NCBI RefSeq assembly: GCF_024734075.1
Contig: NZ_CP102850.1
Span: 806,001-870,000, forward strand
Length of the DNA: 64,000 nt
Source of the DNA: Gordonia mangrovi
GTDB taxonomy: Bacteria; Actinomycetota; Actinomycetes; Mycobacteriales; Mycobacteriaceae
Direction: 5' to 3'
In this document: positions 33,230 through 42,334 of the stretch, piece after piece
How the letters are laid out: each line of letters begins with the position of its first letter
How positions within the stretch are numbered: the stretch's first letter is position 1
The notes under the pieces: generated by a model
What the model saw: the letters and a program-made list of their open reading frames with translations, nothing else
Database searches by the model: none
Told to the model about the DNA's origin: nothing
Position numbers and translations under genes: made by a program

Positions 33230-35250
33230 GCGACCTTCCCCTGTTCGATGTCCTGAGCGGCGTTGCGGGCCGCGAATTCTCCTTGTTGCGACCAGCGTTC
33301 ACGCTCTTCGTCGCGGGCGGTCTCCATCGCCGTTCGGGTGGCCGAGATGGCTGCGGCATTGTCGTCGATGAAGGCCTGGTGGTCGGCCAGCGAGAAGCTG
33401 CCCTCGGTGATCCGCATGCTGTTGCCGCGTCCGGCGGCCACGTCGGCACGCATCTCGAGCAGTTCGTCGGCGCCGACCGGGTACCAGCTGATGCGGTCGA
33501 AGAACCGCAGCAGCCACGGATGTTCGGGATCGAAGCCGGGGGCCGGCTCCGGGTGCCGATGGTTCCACACCTGGGTGGTGCGGCCGACGAACTGATAGCC
33601 GCCCGGCCCTTCCATGCCGTAGACGCACAGGTAGGCGCCGCCGATGCCGACCGCGTTCTCCGGGGTCCAGGTGCGGGCCGGATTGTATTTGGTGGTGACC
33701 AGCCGGTGGCGCGGGTCCAGCGGAACCGCCACCGGTGCACCGAGATAGACGTCACCCAAGCCCAACACCAGGTAGCTGGCGTCGAAGACGATCCGGTGGA
33801 CGTCATCGACCGAGTCCAGGCCGTTCATCCGGCGGATGAACTCGATGTTCCACGGGCACCACGGTGCGTCGGAGCGCACACCCAGCATGTACCGTTCGAT
33901 GGCCTCGCGGGTGGCCGGGTCGTCCCACGACAGGGGCAGCGACACCTCCCGACTCGGCACCACCAGGTCCTCGGCGGCCGGCAACTGACTCTCGCACTCC
34001 TTGAGCCACTGCTCCATGCGCTGCTGCGACCACACATCGGGGTCGGCCTTGACCTGCAACGACCGGATGCCGGGGGTGAGATCGATCAGACCGGCCGGGC
34101 GCTCTGCCGCGATGCGTTCGCTCAGCGCGTGCACACGGGCGCGCAACGCGAGATCCAGCCGCATGTCCCCGTATTCGACCAGGATGTTGTCGTCACCGCT
34201 GCGGCGGTACGTGACGGTGGTGGCGCCATCGGCGGTCGTCGTGGTGCCCAGGATCCCGTCATCGACATCGCCGCCGGCCGAGAGCACATTCACCATGCCG
34301 GCCCGGCGGGCCGGGCCGATGGTGGACGGCGATGCCGCCTGCTCACTGCGCACGGCGACGAACCGGACGGTGTCGCCGGGCTTGAGCTGCCCCAGCTTCC
34401 ATCGCTCCGCGGCGACCACGGTGACCGGGCAGACGAATCCACCGAGGCTGGGCCCGTCGGGTCCCAGCAGGATGGGGGTGTCGCCGGTGAAGTCCAAGGC
34501 ACCGACCGAGTAGGCGTTGTCGTGGATGTTGGACGGATGCAGTCCGGCCTCCCCACCGTCGTCGCGCGCCCACCGCGGTTTGGGTCCGATCAGACGGATG
34601 CCGGTGCGGTCGGAGTTGAAGTGCACCTCGTAGGCGGTCGCGAAGACGTCGTCGATGTCCTCGGGCGTGAAGAACTCCGGTGCACTGTGCGGGCCGACCG
34701 TCACGCCGAGTTCCCATGCGTGGGTGAAGGCGGGCTGCTCGTCGGACAGCACGCGGCGCGGCTGCCCGGTCTGGGTGTCGGTCAGCGACAGCTCGTCACC
34801 GTCGGCGAGGTTGCGGCCGTCTTTGCCGCCGAAGCGTCCCATGGTGAAGGTCGAGCGACTGCCCAGGTAGTCCTCGGCCTCGATACCACCGGACACCGCG
34901 ATGTAGATGCGCATGCCGAGGTCGGCGGCCGCGCCGACGTCGAGGACGTCACCCGCGGCGACCGGCACCGGCACCCACTGCGCCACCGGACGTCCGGACA
35001 CGGTGACCGGTGCGGGTGCACCACCCACCGCGATCACCGCAGGGACGTCGAACCGCAGGGCCGGGCCCATCATCGTCGCCTCCAGCCCGGCGGCGGCGCC
35101 GGCGTTGCCGACGGCCTTGTTGACCAGGCGGAACGAGAGGTCGTCCATCGGACCGGACGGCGGGACGCCGACTTTCCAGTAGCCGATCCGGCCGGGCCAG
35201 TCCTGGATCGTGGTCTGTGGCCCCGCGCGGAGAACGGTGATGGTGGCCAT
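33226..35250 (-). CDS. Urea/guanidine carboxylase-type carboxyltransferase (KipA-KipI domains only)
   Basis: 674 residues. The first about 310 residues are KipA-like (TIQDWPGRIGYWKVGVPPSG, GPDGPSLGGFVCPVTVV) and the rest KipI-like (DDNILVEYGDMRLDLALRAR, WCPWNIEFIRRMNGL). This equals the carboxyltransferase part of urea carboxylase or guanidine carboxylase. The biotin carboxylase domain normally before it and the BCCP domain after it are both missing; no ATP-grasp or MKM-type biotin site is seen anywhere in the window. It must use biotin carboxylase/BCCP from elsewhere, or catalyse something else. Confidence 0.87.
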   Translation of the reverse strand: MATITVLRAGPQTTIQDWPGRIGYWKVGVPPSGPMDDLSFRLVNKAVGNAGAAAGLEATMMGPALRFDVPAVIAVGGAPAPVTVSGRPVAQWVPVPVAAGDVLDVGAAADLGMRIYIAVSGGIEAEDYLGSRSTFTMGRFGGKDGRNLADGDELSLTDTQTGQPRRVLSDEQPAFTHAWELGVTVGPHSAPEFFTPEDIDDVFATAYEVHFNSDRTGIRLIGPKPRWARDDGGEAGLHPSNIHDNAYSVGALDFTGDTPILLGPDGPSLGGFVCPVTVVAAERWKLGQLKPGDTVRFVAVRSEQAASPSTIGPARRAGMVNVLSAGGDVDDGILGTTTTADGATTVTYRRSGDDNILVEYGDMRLDLALRARVHALSERIAAERPAGLIDLTPGIRSLQVKADPDVWSQQRMEQWLKECESQLPAAEDLVVPSREVSLPLSWDDPATREAIERYMLGVRSDAPWCPWNIEFIRRMNGLDSVDDVHRIVFDASYLVLGLGDVYLGAPVAVPLDPRHRLVTTKYNPARTWTPENAVGIGGAYLCVYGMEGPGGYQFVGRTTQVWNHRHPEPAPGFDPEHPWLLRFFDRISWYPVGADELLEMRADVAAGRGNSMRITEGSFSLADHQAFIDDNAAAISATRTAMETARDEERERWSQQGEFAARNAAQDIEQGKVA

Positions 35251-35293
35251 GGTCTCGAAGCTCCTCGTGTGTAGAAGGCAGGTGATGGGCGGG

Positions 35294-35953
35294 TCAGACC
35301 GCGGGGCGAGTGACGATGACCCGGACTGCCGTCGGGTCGAATCCGTTGCAGGGGTTGTTGATCTGCGGGCAGTTGGAGATCAGCACCAGCGTGTCGACCT
35401 CGGCGCGCAGTGCGAGACGCTTGCCCGGCGCGGACAGCCCGTCGACGATGCCGAGAGAGCCGTCGGGATCGACCGGCACATTCATGAAGAAGTTGACGTT
35501 GCCGACCAGATCTCGTTTCCCGAGAACGTGTTTCGCGCCGCCGATGAGGAAATTCTCCACACACGCGTGCTGGTGTTTGGTGTGGTGGCCGTAGCGCAGC
35601 GTGTTCGATTCCTGGGAGCACGCGCCGCCGAGAGTGTCGTGATTGCCGACCTCGTCACCGACGATGGTCATCATCGGCCGGGATTCCTGGTCGCGGATCA
35701 CGCTGCCGGTGGTCAGGAAGATGTTGCCCTGGGCGGCGATGGTGGCCTGCGCCGAGTATCGGATGGTGTGGTCCTGGCCGCCGTAGAACAGGGTGTCGAC
35801 GGCCTGGTTGCCGTGGAGGTCGACGATGGTCAGCACGTCGCCGGCGGCAACGACGCCGGTCCACGGCGCGCGGTCGCCGATGACGGCGTCGGTGATGATC
35901 TCGCCGGGCACCAGGGCCAGTTCGCGGGGATCGGTGGTGAGTTCGGTGGTCAT
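35294..35953 (-). CDS. Urea carboxylase-associated protein (DUF1989, UAAP2-like)
   Basis: 219 residues. Conserved stretches DLHGNQAVDTLFYGG, GACSQESNTLRYGHHTKHQHACVENFL and NCPQINNPCNGFDPTAVRV hold several Cys and His that could bind a metal. DUF1989 pairs next to urea carboxylase genes have been shown in other bacteria to form carboxyguanidine deiminase, which turns carboxyguanidine into allophanate. That would make this operon a guanidine pathway; numbering as UAAP2 is tentative. Confidence 0.83.
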   Translation of the reverse strand: MTTELTTDPRELALVPGEIITDAVIGDRAPWTGVVAAGDVLTIVDLHGNQAVDTLFYGGQDHTIRYSAQATIAAQGNIFLTTGSVIRDQESRPMMTIVGDEVGNHDTLGGACSQESNTLRYGHHTKHQHACVENFLIGGAKHVLGKRDLVGNVNFFMNVPVDPDGSLGIVDGLSAPGKRLALRAEVDTLVLISNCPQINNPCNGFDPTAVRVIVTRPAV

Positions 35954-35970
35954 GCATCTATCCGTTCAGG

Positions 35971-36029
35971 TGGTTGGTCTCGATACGCCTCGGGCTCGCT
36001 GCGCTCGCTCGGGGCTACTCGACCAGCGG
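35971..36029. repeat. Dispersed intergenic repeat (GGTCTCGATACGC...CTACTCGACCAGCGG), copy 2
   Basis: GGTTGGTCTCGATACGC opens and CTACTCGACCAGCGG closes the element; the middle is GCTCGCTGCGCTCGCTCG, itself self-complementary. It lies inside the operon between the two DUF1989 genes, so it does not stop the operon outright or has split it. Confidence 0.78.
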
Positions 36030-36049
36030 ACGGGCGGTGGGGTGACGGG

Positions 36050-36901
36050 TCAGAAATGGGCTGCGGCCCAGACATCTTCGGAGTTCGCGACGGCACGCTG
36101 GTACTCGGGGTCGGTGTCGGCGACGGTGCCGAGCAACTCGTCGAGGTCGCCGGGGGCCTGCCAGGCCACGACCTCGAGCGGTCCGGTGTCGAACTTCGGC
36201 GACGGATCGAGCGGGTGGGCGGTGTTGACGACGGCCACCACGCACGGCAAGTGCAGGATCAGGTCGACCGTCTTGTCCCGCCCCGCGGTTCCCTTCGAGG
36301 TCAGCGCGCCGTCGGACTCGACCACGACGCCGTGGAAGAACGACAGCGACGGCGCCACATCGGTCGGGGTGAGTCCGTGTTTGGCAGCGGCCAGGGTGAA
36401 CAGTTCGCGCCCGGCCGGGCTGTCCGAGTGTGCCAGCCCGTCACCGTATTTCGCGATGTTTCCGGCCAGCGTGCTGGTTCCGCACAGCGCGTCGTGGTGA
36501 CCGGAGTCGTCGGCGACGACGGTGGCCAGCGCCCGGCCCTGATCACTCAGCAGCGGGTGTCCCGTCGACAGGTAGGCCTGCCAGGGCACCTTCACGGTGT
36601 CGGCGACGTTGAGCCGTTCCCACGGCGCATCGGCCCGCCAGAGCAGGAGGTGGGCGCAGGCCGAGCCGGTGACGTCACGCAGACGCAGGCGGGTGCCGCG
36701 GGCCAGCACCTTGCTGGTGTAGCGGCCGCCGGGGACTGTTTCGGCCCAGGTCAGTCGGGCGGCGTTGACGCCGGCGGGTGGGTTCGGCCAGTTGGCAGCC
36801 GGTACCACCGGCATGGAGTCGGTGATGGTGCCGGCCTGGGACCGGGCGTGTTCGCGGGCTCCCGCAGTGGTCGCGGTGCCGTCGGCGGTGGTGGTGGTCA
36901 T
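36050..36901 (-). CDS. Urea carboxylase-associated protein (DUF1989, UAAP1-like)
   Basis: 283 residues, paralogue of the neighbour with the motif set LRDVTGSACAHLLLWRADAPWERLNVADT, GHHDALCGTSTLAGN and LILHLPCVVAVVNTAHPLDP. It is longer by an N-terminal stretch. Together the two proteins probably form the hetero-complex of carboxyguanidine deiminase type. Located between the permease gene and repeat copy 2. Confidence 0.83.
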   Translation of the reverse strand: MTTTTADGTATTAGAREHARSQAGTITDSMPVVPAANWPNPPAGVNAARLTWAETVPGGRYTSKVLARGTRLRLRDVTGSACAHLLLWRADAPWERLNVADTVKVPWQAYLSTGHPLLSDQGRALATVVADDSGHHDALCGTSTLAGNIAKYGDGLAHSDSPAGRELFTLAAAKHGLTPTDVAPSLSFFHGVVVESDGALTSKGTAGRDKTVDLILHLPCVVAVVNTAHPLDPSPKFDTGPLEVVAWQAPGDLDELLGTVADTDPEYQRAVANSEDVWAAAHF

Positions 36902-36943
36902 GATGAAACTCCTGAGTAGCGTTGTCGAGAAAGCGATCTGGAC

Positions 36944-38509
36944 CTAGCGGCCCGCGGCTGCCCGGTCGGCGGTTGGCGAGGTGACGGGCTTGGGGTGTTC
37001 CTTGCCGCGAGGGAAGCACGCGATGCCGACGAGCACGGTGATGGCGATGCAGATCGGGCCGGCCCAGCGCAGGATCGGCATGTCGCCGGCGGGGTCGAAC
37101 ACCTCGGCGCGCGGCCAGGCCAGGTTGATGACCATCAGCGTGCCGTAGACCACGGCGAGCAGGTTCACGACGATCCCGAACCATCCCATCGTGAACAGCT
37201 TCTTGCCCTCGGCGTCGACGGCGGCCCGATCGGTGGGCCAGCCCTGGAATCGGCGGTACAGCATCGGTCCGGTCACCGCCAGGTAGGCGAGGTAGATCAG
37301 GATGATGCAGACGCTGGCCAGCGTGGCGAAGATCGCCGAGTTGCCGACGTTGACGAGCAGGATGCCGACACACAGCACACCGATCAGGATCGCCGGTGCG
37401 ATCGGGGTTCCGGTGCGCGCGTTGACATGCGACAGCGTCTTGGAGAACGGCAGCCGGCCGTCGCGGGCCATCGAGAACATCAGGCGTGAGCACGCGGTCT
37501 GGATCGCCAGGGTACAGATGAAGATGGCCACCGCGACGTCGCACAGCAGGACCTTGCCCCAGAAGCTGCCGAGCACCGAGTCCAGCACGTAGGGCAGACC
37601 GCCGATGGCGAGTTGTTCGTCGAGGGTGGGAGCGGCCATCAGTGCGCCGAGCAGCATCAGCCCACCACCGATCGCGGACACGGTCAAGGCCAGCCGGATG
37701 GTGCGCGGGGCGACCCGGCGTGGGTTGCGGGTCTCCTCGGCGAGTTCGCCGGCCGAACCGAATCCGACCATCACATAGGCGGCCATCAGGCCGGAGACGA
37801 TGAAGGCCCAGATGTAGCCGGGCTGCTGGCCGGGGATGCCGGTGTCGAAGACCACGTCTGGGCCGCGCTGGGCGTGGGTGAACAGCGCGAGCACCACGGC
37901 GACGACACCGACCAGCTCACAGGTCACCCCGATGTTATTGATGCGGCTCATCCAGGAGATGCCGACACAGTTGATGGCGGTGACGATGACCAGCAGGATC
38001 GACCCGAGCAGGACGGCATTGGCGGCGCCGCTGGTGCTGGTCAGTGTGGGGTCGTCGCCGATGACCTGGAACCCACTCCATATCGACGGCAACACGACCT
38101 GTAGCGCGATGGCCGCAGCGGACGCGGTGACGATCTGGGCGATCATCATGAACCAGCCGCCGAACCAGCCGATCACTTCGCCGCCCATCCGTCGTGACCA
38201 CTGATAGATGGCGCCGGAGATCGGGTACCGCGCCGCGATCTCGGCGAAGCACAGCGCGACGAGGAACTGGCCCGCATAGACGATCGGCCAGGTCCAGAAG
38301 AATGCCGGGCCGCCGAAACCGAAGCCGAGACCGAACAGCTGGAAGATCGTCGTCAGGATCGACACGAACGAGAAGCCGGCGGCGAAGGAGGCGAACTTAC
38401 CGAGCGAGCGATGCAACTGCTGGTCGTAGCCGAACTCCGACAGGTCGTCGGCGTCGCCTCCCGGGGGTCCGGGTGGCGTGGGCGGTGGCGTGATGGCGGT
38501 GGAGGTCAT
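36944..38509 (-). CDS. APC-family amino acid/amine permease
   Basis: 521 residues with about 12 hydrophobic helices; the conserved APC start (RSLGKFASFAAGFSFVSILTTIF, then FGGPAFFWTWPIVYAGQFLVAL) is clear. ATG 38509 is chosen because AGAGAG lies 9 bases upstream; ATG 38518 is nearly as good. It probably imports guanidine, urea-like or amino compounds for the enzymes encoded downstream. First gene of the operon; twin operators lie 55 to 102 bases upstream. Confidence 0.87.
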   Translation of the reverse strand: MTSTAITPPPTPPGPPGGDADDLSEFGYDQQLHRSLGKFASFAAGFSFVSILTTIFQLFGLGFGFGGPAFFWTWPIVYAGQFLVALCFAEIAARYPISGAIYQWSRRMGGEVIGWFGGWFMMIAQIVTASAAAIALQVVLPSIWSGFQVIGDDPTLTSTSGAANAVLLGSILLVIVTAINCVGISWMSRINNIGVTCELVGVVAVVLALFTHAQRGPDVVFDTGIPGQQPGYIWAFIVSGLMAAYVMVGFGSAGELAEETRNPRRVAPRTIRLALTVSAIGGGLMLLGALMAAPTLDEQLAIGGLPYVLDSVLGSFWGKVLLCDVAVAIFICTLAIQTACSRLMFSMARDGRLPFSKTLSHVNARTGTPIAPAILIGVLCVGILLVNVGNSAIFATLASVCIILIYLAYLAVTGPMLYRRFQGWPTDRAAVDAEGKKLFTMGWFGIVVNLLAVVYGTLMVINLAWPRAEVFDPAGDMPILRWAGPICIAITVLVGIACFPRGKEHPKPVTSPTADRAAAGR

Positions 38510-38563
38510 TCTCGTCATCTCTCTAAGTGAGGTCGGTGCGTCGGCTCCACAGTGAGCGGCGTA

Positions 38564-38579
38564 TCTGTCAGGTGATAGA
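38564..38579. promoter_or_regulatory. TetR operator 1, TCTGTCAGGTGATAGA
   Basis: A 16-base near-palindrome (TCTGTCA/TGATAGA with one mismatched pair). Its reverse image recurs 32 bases away at 38596-38611, which is about three helical turns. Confidence 0.7.
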
Positions 38580-38595
38580 TAACCTCCGGGCAATT

Positions 38596-38611
38596 TCTAT
38601 CAAGTGACAGA
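38596..38611. promoter_or_regulatory. TetR operator 2, TCTATCAAGTGACAGA
   Basis: Second copy in reverse orientation of operator 1 with only the central two bases changed. The pair lies between the permease operon and the TetR gene, so it likely serves both directions. Confidence 0.7.
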
Positions 38612-38751
38612 ATTGTTTCGCAAATGGAAACACATGCTACAAGTGTGTTACATCGCGCAGGTCAGCGGGTTGCCGGCTCCGCAACACGGGTGCGTTAGGG
38701 TGGTTGGGAGTTGGGTGCCACACCGTCGGCACGGGCAGAAACGAGGACTTC

Positions 38752-39399
38752 ATGGCGTCGCGGCCGTCAGCATCGCCGGGCACCGCCGGCCCGGGCCGTC
38801 CGCGTCTGGTCAAGCCACGGCGTCATGGCGACACCGCACGCGAGGAGATCCTCGACGCGGCCGCCGAACTGTTCACCCGACATGGCTACACCGGGACATC
38901 GACCCGAATGATCGCCGACGCCGTCGGGGTGCGGCAGGCATCGCTGTACCACTACTTCAAGACCAAGGACGACATCCTCGCGGCTTTGCTGGCGACCACC
39001 GTCGACCCGTCGGTGGAGCATGCCCGCGAACTGCTGCGGGCCGACGACGCGCCGCTCCGCCGGTTACTGGACCTCGCCCGCTACGACATCACCCAACTGG
39101 CCGCCGCCCGCTGGAACCTCGGCGCCCTGTATCTGCTGCCCGAGCTGGCCGATGACCGCTTCGGTGAGTTCCGCGCCGCCCGCCAGGAACTGGCCGGCGC
39201 CTATGAGACCCTCGCGGCCGCGACACTCGGCACGGCATCGGATACGCGTGCACTGCTGCCCTTCCGGCTGGTGGAGTCGGTGATCATGATGCGCTCCGAC
39301 GAGCAGCGGGGTGAACTCGGCGATCACACCGTGGCCGGCCTGGTGGACACCATCGTCGGCGCTATCGAGATGCTCATGGAGCACACGCCCAGCCACTGA
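38752..39399 (+). CDS. TetR-family regulator of the permease/carboxylase operon
   Basis: 215 residues. HTH in STRMIADAVGVRQASLYHYFKTKDDILAALL (about 46 to 76). GAGGA lies 5 bases before ATG 38752, preferred over an upstream GTG at 38704. The ligand domain is helical; a nitrogen compound or its product could be the inducer. Faces the permease gene across paired operators. The gene ends 20 bases before hairpin repeat copy C. Confidence 0.88.
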   Translation: MASRPSASPGTAGPGRPRLVKPRRHGDTAREEILDAAAELFTRHGYTGTSTRMIADAVGVRQASLYHYFKTKDDILAALLATTVDPSVEHARELLRADDAPLRRLLDLARYDITQLAAARWNLGALYLLPELADDRFGEFRAARQELAGAYETLAAATLGTASDTRALLPFRLVESVIMMRSDEQRGELGDHTVAGLVDTIVGAIEMLMEHTPSH

Positions 39400-39419
39400 C
39401 GCCGCGCCCGCCGCCGCGT

Positions 39420-39491
39420 TGTTCCTCCCCCGGGTATCAGTTCGTTCTCCGGCGGCAGCTGGCGAGTGAAGCGATACCCGGGGGAGGAACC
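39420..39491. repeat. Dispersed hairpin repeat, copy C
   Basis: Arms GTTCCTCCCCCGGGTATC (39421-39438) and GATACCCGGGGGAGGAAC (39473-39490) are perfectly complementary over 18 bases; the centre TCTCCGGCGGCAGCTGGCGA matches copies A and B. It separates the TetR and MarR genes, both rightward, and could act as a terminator for the first. Confidence 0.85.
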
Positions 39492-39530
39492 GCGGCCGAC
39501 CGATGCGCCGATCGCCGATAGGGTGTGAGC

Positions 39531-40034
39531 ATGGCAGGCCGCAGTATGCGTTTCGACCCGATCGCCGAGGCACGACAGAACTGGGCGGACGCCGGATGGG
39601 GGGATGTGGCCGACGGGATGGTCGCGGTGACCTCCATCATGAGGGCGCATCAGATACTGCTCGCCCGCGTCGAAGGTGCGCTGCGCCCGTACGATCTGAG
39701 TTTCTCGCGCTTCGAACTGCTTCGCCTGCTGGCCTTTTCACGACAGGGTGCGTTGCCGATCACCAAGGCGAGTGACCGGCTGCAGGTGCACGTCACCAGC
39801 GTGACGCACGCGATCCGTCGGCTGGAAGAGGCGAACCTCGTCCGGCGCGTCCCCCACCCCACCGATGGCCGGACGACGCTGGTGGAGATCACCGACCTCG
39901 GCCGCTCCACGGTCGAGGACGCCACCGCGACGCTCAATGCGGAGGTGTTCGGCGCGGTCGGGATGACCGACGACGAGATGGGCTCGATGGTGAAAGCCAT
40001 TCAGTCGCTGCGCCACAACGCCGGCGACTTCTGA
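39531..40034 (+). CDS. MarR-family regulator
   Basis: 167 residues. Winged helix: FSRFELLRLLAFSRQGALPITKASDRLQVHVTSVTHAIRRLEEANLVRRVPHPTDGRTTLVEITDLG. ATG 39531 follows GTGAG. It converges on the valine operon rather than facing its promoter, so its target is uncertain: possibly valine genes, itself, or something distant. Confidence 0.87.
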   Translation: MAGRSMRFDPIAEARQNWADAGWGDVADGMVAVTSIMRAHQILLARVEGALRPYDLSFSRFELLRLLAFSRQGALPITKASDRLQVHVTSVTHAIRRLEEANLVRRVPHPTDGRTTLVEITDLGRSTVEDATATLNAEVFGAVGMTDDEMGSMVKAIQSLRHNAGDF

Positions 40035-40215
40035 CGACAGGATCTGCTTTCGGTGTCCATCCGGATCACCGCTGAGCCTGCTCGGATGGATTATCCAGCC
40101 GACGGCGACGAGCGGTGATGCTCACGGACATTGATCCAGCGTCCGGGTCGCCGAGTGAGGATCGACGAGCGCAGCGAGGAGGCCCGGAGCGAGTGCGGGC
40201 CCGGCGCCATTCGAA

Positions 40216-41085
40216 CTAGTGCAGGGTCTTGATGATGGCGCTGAAGTCGAGGTCGCCGTGCTGTTCGGCGAACGACTTGTAGATCTGCGCGGCGTGGGTG
40301 CCGAGCGGGGCGCGGGAGCCGGTGCTGCCAATCGCGTCGAGCGCCAGACCGAGGTCCTTGTTCATCAGCGCGGTGGCGAATCCGGGCTTGTAATCGTTGT
40401 TGGCCGGCGAGGTCGGGACCGGTCCGGGTACCGGGCAGTTGGTCTGCACGGCCCAGCAGTTGCCGGTGGCGCCGGTGATGACGTCGTAGAGCGCCTGATC
40501 GGACAGGCCCAGTTTCTCCGCGAGTACGAACGCCTCGCCCACAGCGATCTGCTGCACGGCCAACACCATGTTGTTGCAGACCTTCGCCGCCTGCCCGGCA
40601 CCGGCGGCACCACAGTGGATCACCTTGCCGGCCATCGGTTCCAGCGTGGGTCGAGCCGCGCTGAACGCCTCGTCCTCGCCACCGACCATGAAGGCCAGCG
40701 TGCCTGCGGTGGCACCCTTCACCCCGCCCGAGACCGGGGCGTCGAGCTGGGCGAACCCGTGCTCAGCGGCTTGCTCGTGGATGGCGCGGGCGTCGTCGAC
40801 GGAGATGGTGGAGCTGTCGATCAACAGCGCACCGGTTTGGGTCGCGGGCAGGATCTCGGTGTAGAGGCTCTTCACGATGGCGCCGCTGGGCAGCATGGTG
40901 ATCACCACCTCGGCCGCGGCCACGGCCTCCACGGCCGTCGGGAACGTCTCGATACCGTTGCCCTGCGCCGTCTTCACTGCCTCGGGCACCGGATCGAATC
41001 CGTGCACGGTGTGGCCGGCCTTCACCAGGTTGGCAGCCATCGGGCCGCCCATGTTGCCGAGGCCGAGGAAGGCAATCGTCGTCAT
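40216..41085 (-). CDS. mmsB: 3-hydroxyisobutyrate dehydrogenase MmsB
   Basis: 289 residues. NAD motif AFLGLGNMGGPMAANLVKAGH, substrate loop DAPVSGGVKGATAG and catalytic Lys in GAGQAAKVCNNMVLAVQQ. It oxidises 3-hydroxyisobutyrate to methylmalonate semialdehyde in valine breakdown. Order mmsA, acyl-CoA dehydrogenase, mmsB on one strand with gaps of 38 and 44 bases fits one transcript. Confidence 0.92.
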   Translation of the reverse strand: MTTIAFLGLGNMGGPMAANLVKAGHTVHGFDPVPEAVKTAQGNGIETFPTAVEAVAAAEVVITMLPSGAIVKSLYTEILPATQTGALLIDSSTISVDDARAIHEQAAEHGFAQLDAPVSGGVKGATAGTLAFMVGGEDEAFSAARPTLEPMAGKVIHCGAAGAGQAAKVCNNMVLAVQQIAVGEAFVLAEKLGLSDQALYDVITGATGNCWAVQTNCPVPGPVPTSPANNDYKPGFATALMNKDLGLALDAIGSTGSRAPLGTHAAQIYKSFAEQHGDLDFSAIIKTLH

Positions 41086-41129
41086 TGTCGAATCTCCCAG
41101 TCTTGTGATGTCACCCAGTGGTCTGGGGT

Positions 41130-42296
41130 TCAGTTGTCCCGATACCGTGTGGCGATCGATCGGCCGACCACCACACGCATGATCTCGTTGGTGCCTTCCA
41201 GTATCCGATGCACCCGCAGATCGCGGACGATCTTCTCCAGACCGTATTCATTGAGATATCCGTAGCCGCCGTGGAGTTGCAGCGCCTGGTCGGCCACGGT
41301 GAAGCAGTTGTCGGTGACGAAGCGCTTGGCCATCGCACACTTCTCCACCTTGTCCGGTGCGTCGTTGTCGAGCGCCGAAGCGGCCTGCCACAGCATCAAC
41401 CGCGACGCCTCCAACGACGTCGCCATGTCAGCGAGGGTGAACCGGATCGTCGGTTCGTCGATCAGCGCGCCGCCGAACGCCTTGCGCGAGGCCACGTAGC
41501 TCGCCGCACGGTCGAAGGCGGCTTGCGCCCCACCCAACGACGACGCGGCGATGTTGAGCCGTCCCCCGTTGAGTCCGTTCATGGCGATACCGAAGCCGAT
41601 CCCCTCCTGCCCGCCGAGCAGGTTGGCGGCCGGCACCCGTACCTCGTCGAGGATGACCTGCGCGGTGGGCTGGGCATGCCAACCCATCTTGCGCTCCTGT
41701 GCGCCGAAACTCAGTCCGGGCGTGTCTTTTTCGACGATGAACGTGGAGATGCCACGAGGGCCGCTGTCGCCGGTGCGAGCCATCAGGACGTACACGTCGC
41801 TGGCGCCGGCGCCGGAGATGAATTGTTTGACGCCGGTGAGAACGTAGTCGTCACCGGAGCGCACCGCACGCGTCGCCAACGCGGCCGCATCCGATCCGGC
41901 GCCCGGTTCGGTGAGGCAGTAGCTGGCGACGGCCTCCATCGAGGCCATGCGCGGCACCCACTGTTCGCGCTGCTCGGCGGTGCCGTACTTGTCGACCATC
42001 CACGTGCACATGTTGTGGATGGACAGGAAGGCCGCGACGGCGGGGTCGGCGTAGGCCAGCTGCTCGAAGATGCGGACGCCGTCGAGGCGGCGCAGACCGC
42101 TGCCACCGACGTCCTCGGAACAGTAGATGGCGGCCATACCGAGTTCGGCGGCCTCGCGGAGTTCGTCGACCGGAAAGTGGTGGCCCTCATCCCATTCCAG
42201 GGCGAAAGGCGCCAACTTCTTGGCCGCGAACCCGGCGGCGGTCTCGACGATGACGCGTTCGTCCGCGTCGAGACCGCTGTCGGTGATGATCGTCAT
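41130..42296 (-). CDS. Acyl-CoA dehydrogenase, probably isobutyryl-CoA
   Basis: 388 residues, full FAD flavoprotein: SYCLTEPGAGSDAAALATRA, KQFISGAGASDVYVLMART, and the catalytic Glu in RILEGTNEIMRVVVGRSIA. In this operon the natural substrate is isobutyryl-CoA, giving methacrylyl-CoA for valine breakdown. An enoyl-CoA hydratase and 3-hydroxyisobutyryl-CoA hydrolase, also needed, are not in the window. Confidence 0.88.
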   Translation of the reverse strand: MTIITDSGLDADERVIVETAAGFAAKKLAPFALEWDEGHHFPVDELREAAELGMAAIYCSEDVGGSGLRRLDGVRIFEQLAYADPAVAAFLSIHNMCTWMVDKYGTAEQREQWVPRMASMEAVASYCLTEPGAGSDAAALATRAVRSGDDYVLTGVKQFISGAGASDVYVLMARTGDSGPRGISTFIVEKDTPGLSFGAQERKMGWHAQPTAQVILDEVRVPAANLLGGQEGIGFGIAMNGLNGGRLNIAASSLGGAQAAFDRAASYVASRKAFGGALIDEPTIRFTLADMATSLEASRLMLWQAASALDNDAPDKVEKCAMAKRFVTDNCFTVADQALQLHGGYGYLNEYGLEKIVRDLRVHRILEGTNEIMRVVVGRSIATRYRDN

Positions 42297-42334
42297 GCGA
42301 AGGATGCTCTCTTACGTCGCGGGTACCGAGGGAC

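Noticed and set aside
35517..35535. GAGAACGTGTTTCG as a third KstR site
   Set aside because: It misses the outer T of the consensus and lies inside the coding sequence of the DUF1989 protein.
38510..38751. Guanidine-I (ykkC) riboswitch upstream of the permease operon
   Set aside because: Neither strand shows the conserved ykkC loops; the gap holds TetR operators instead.
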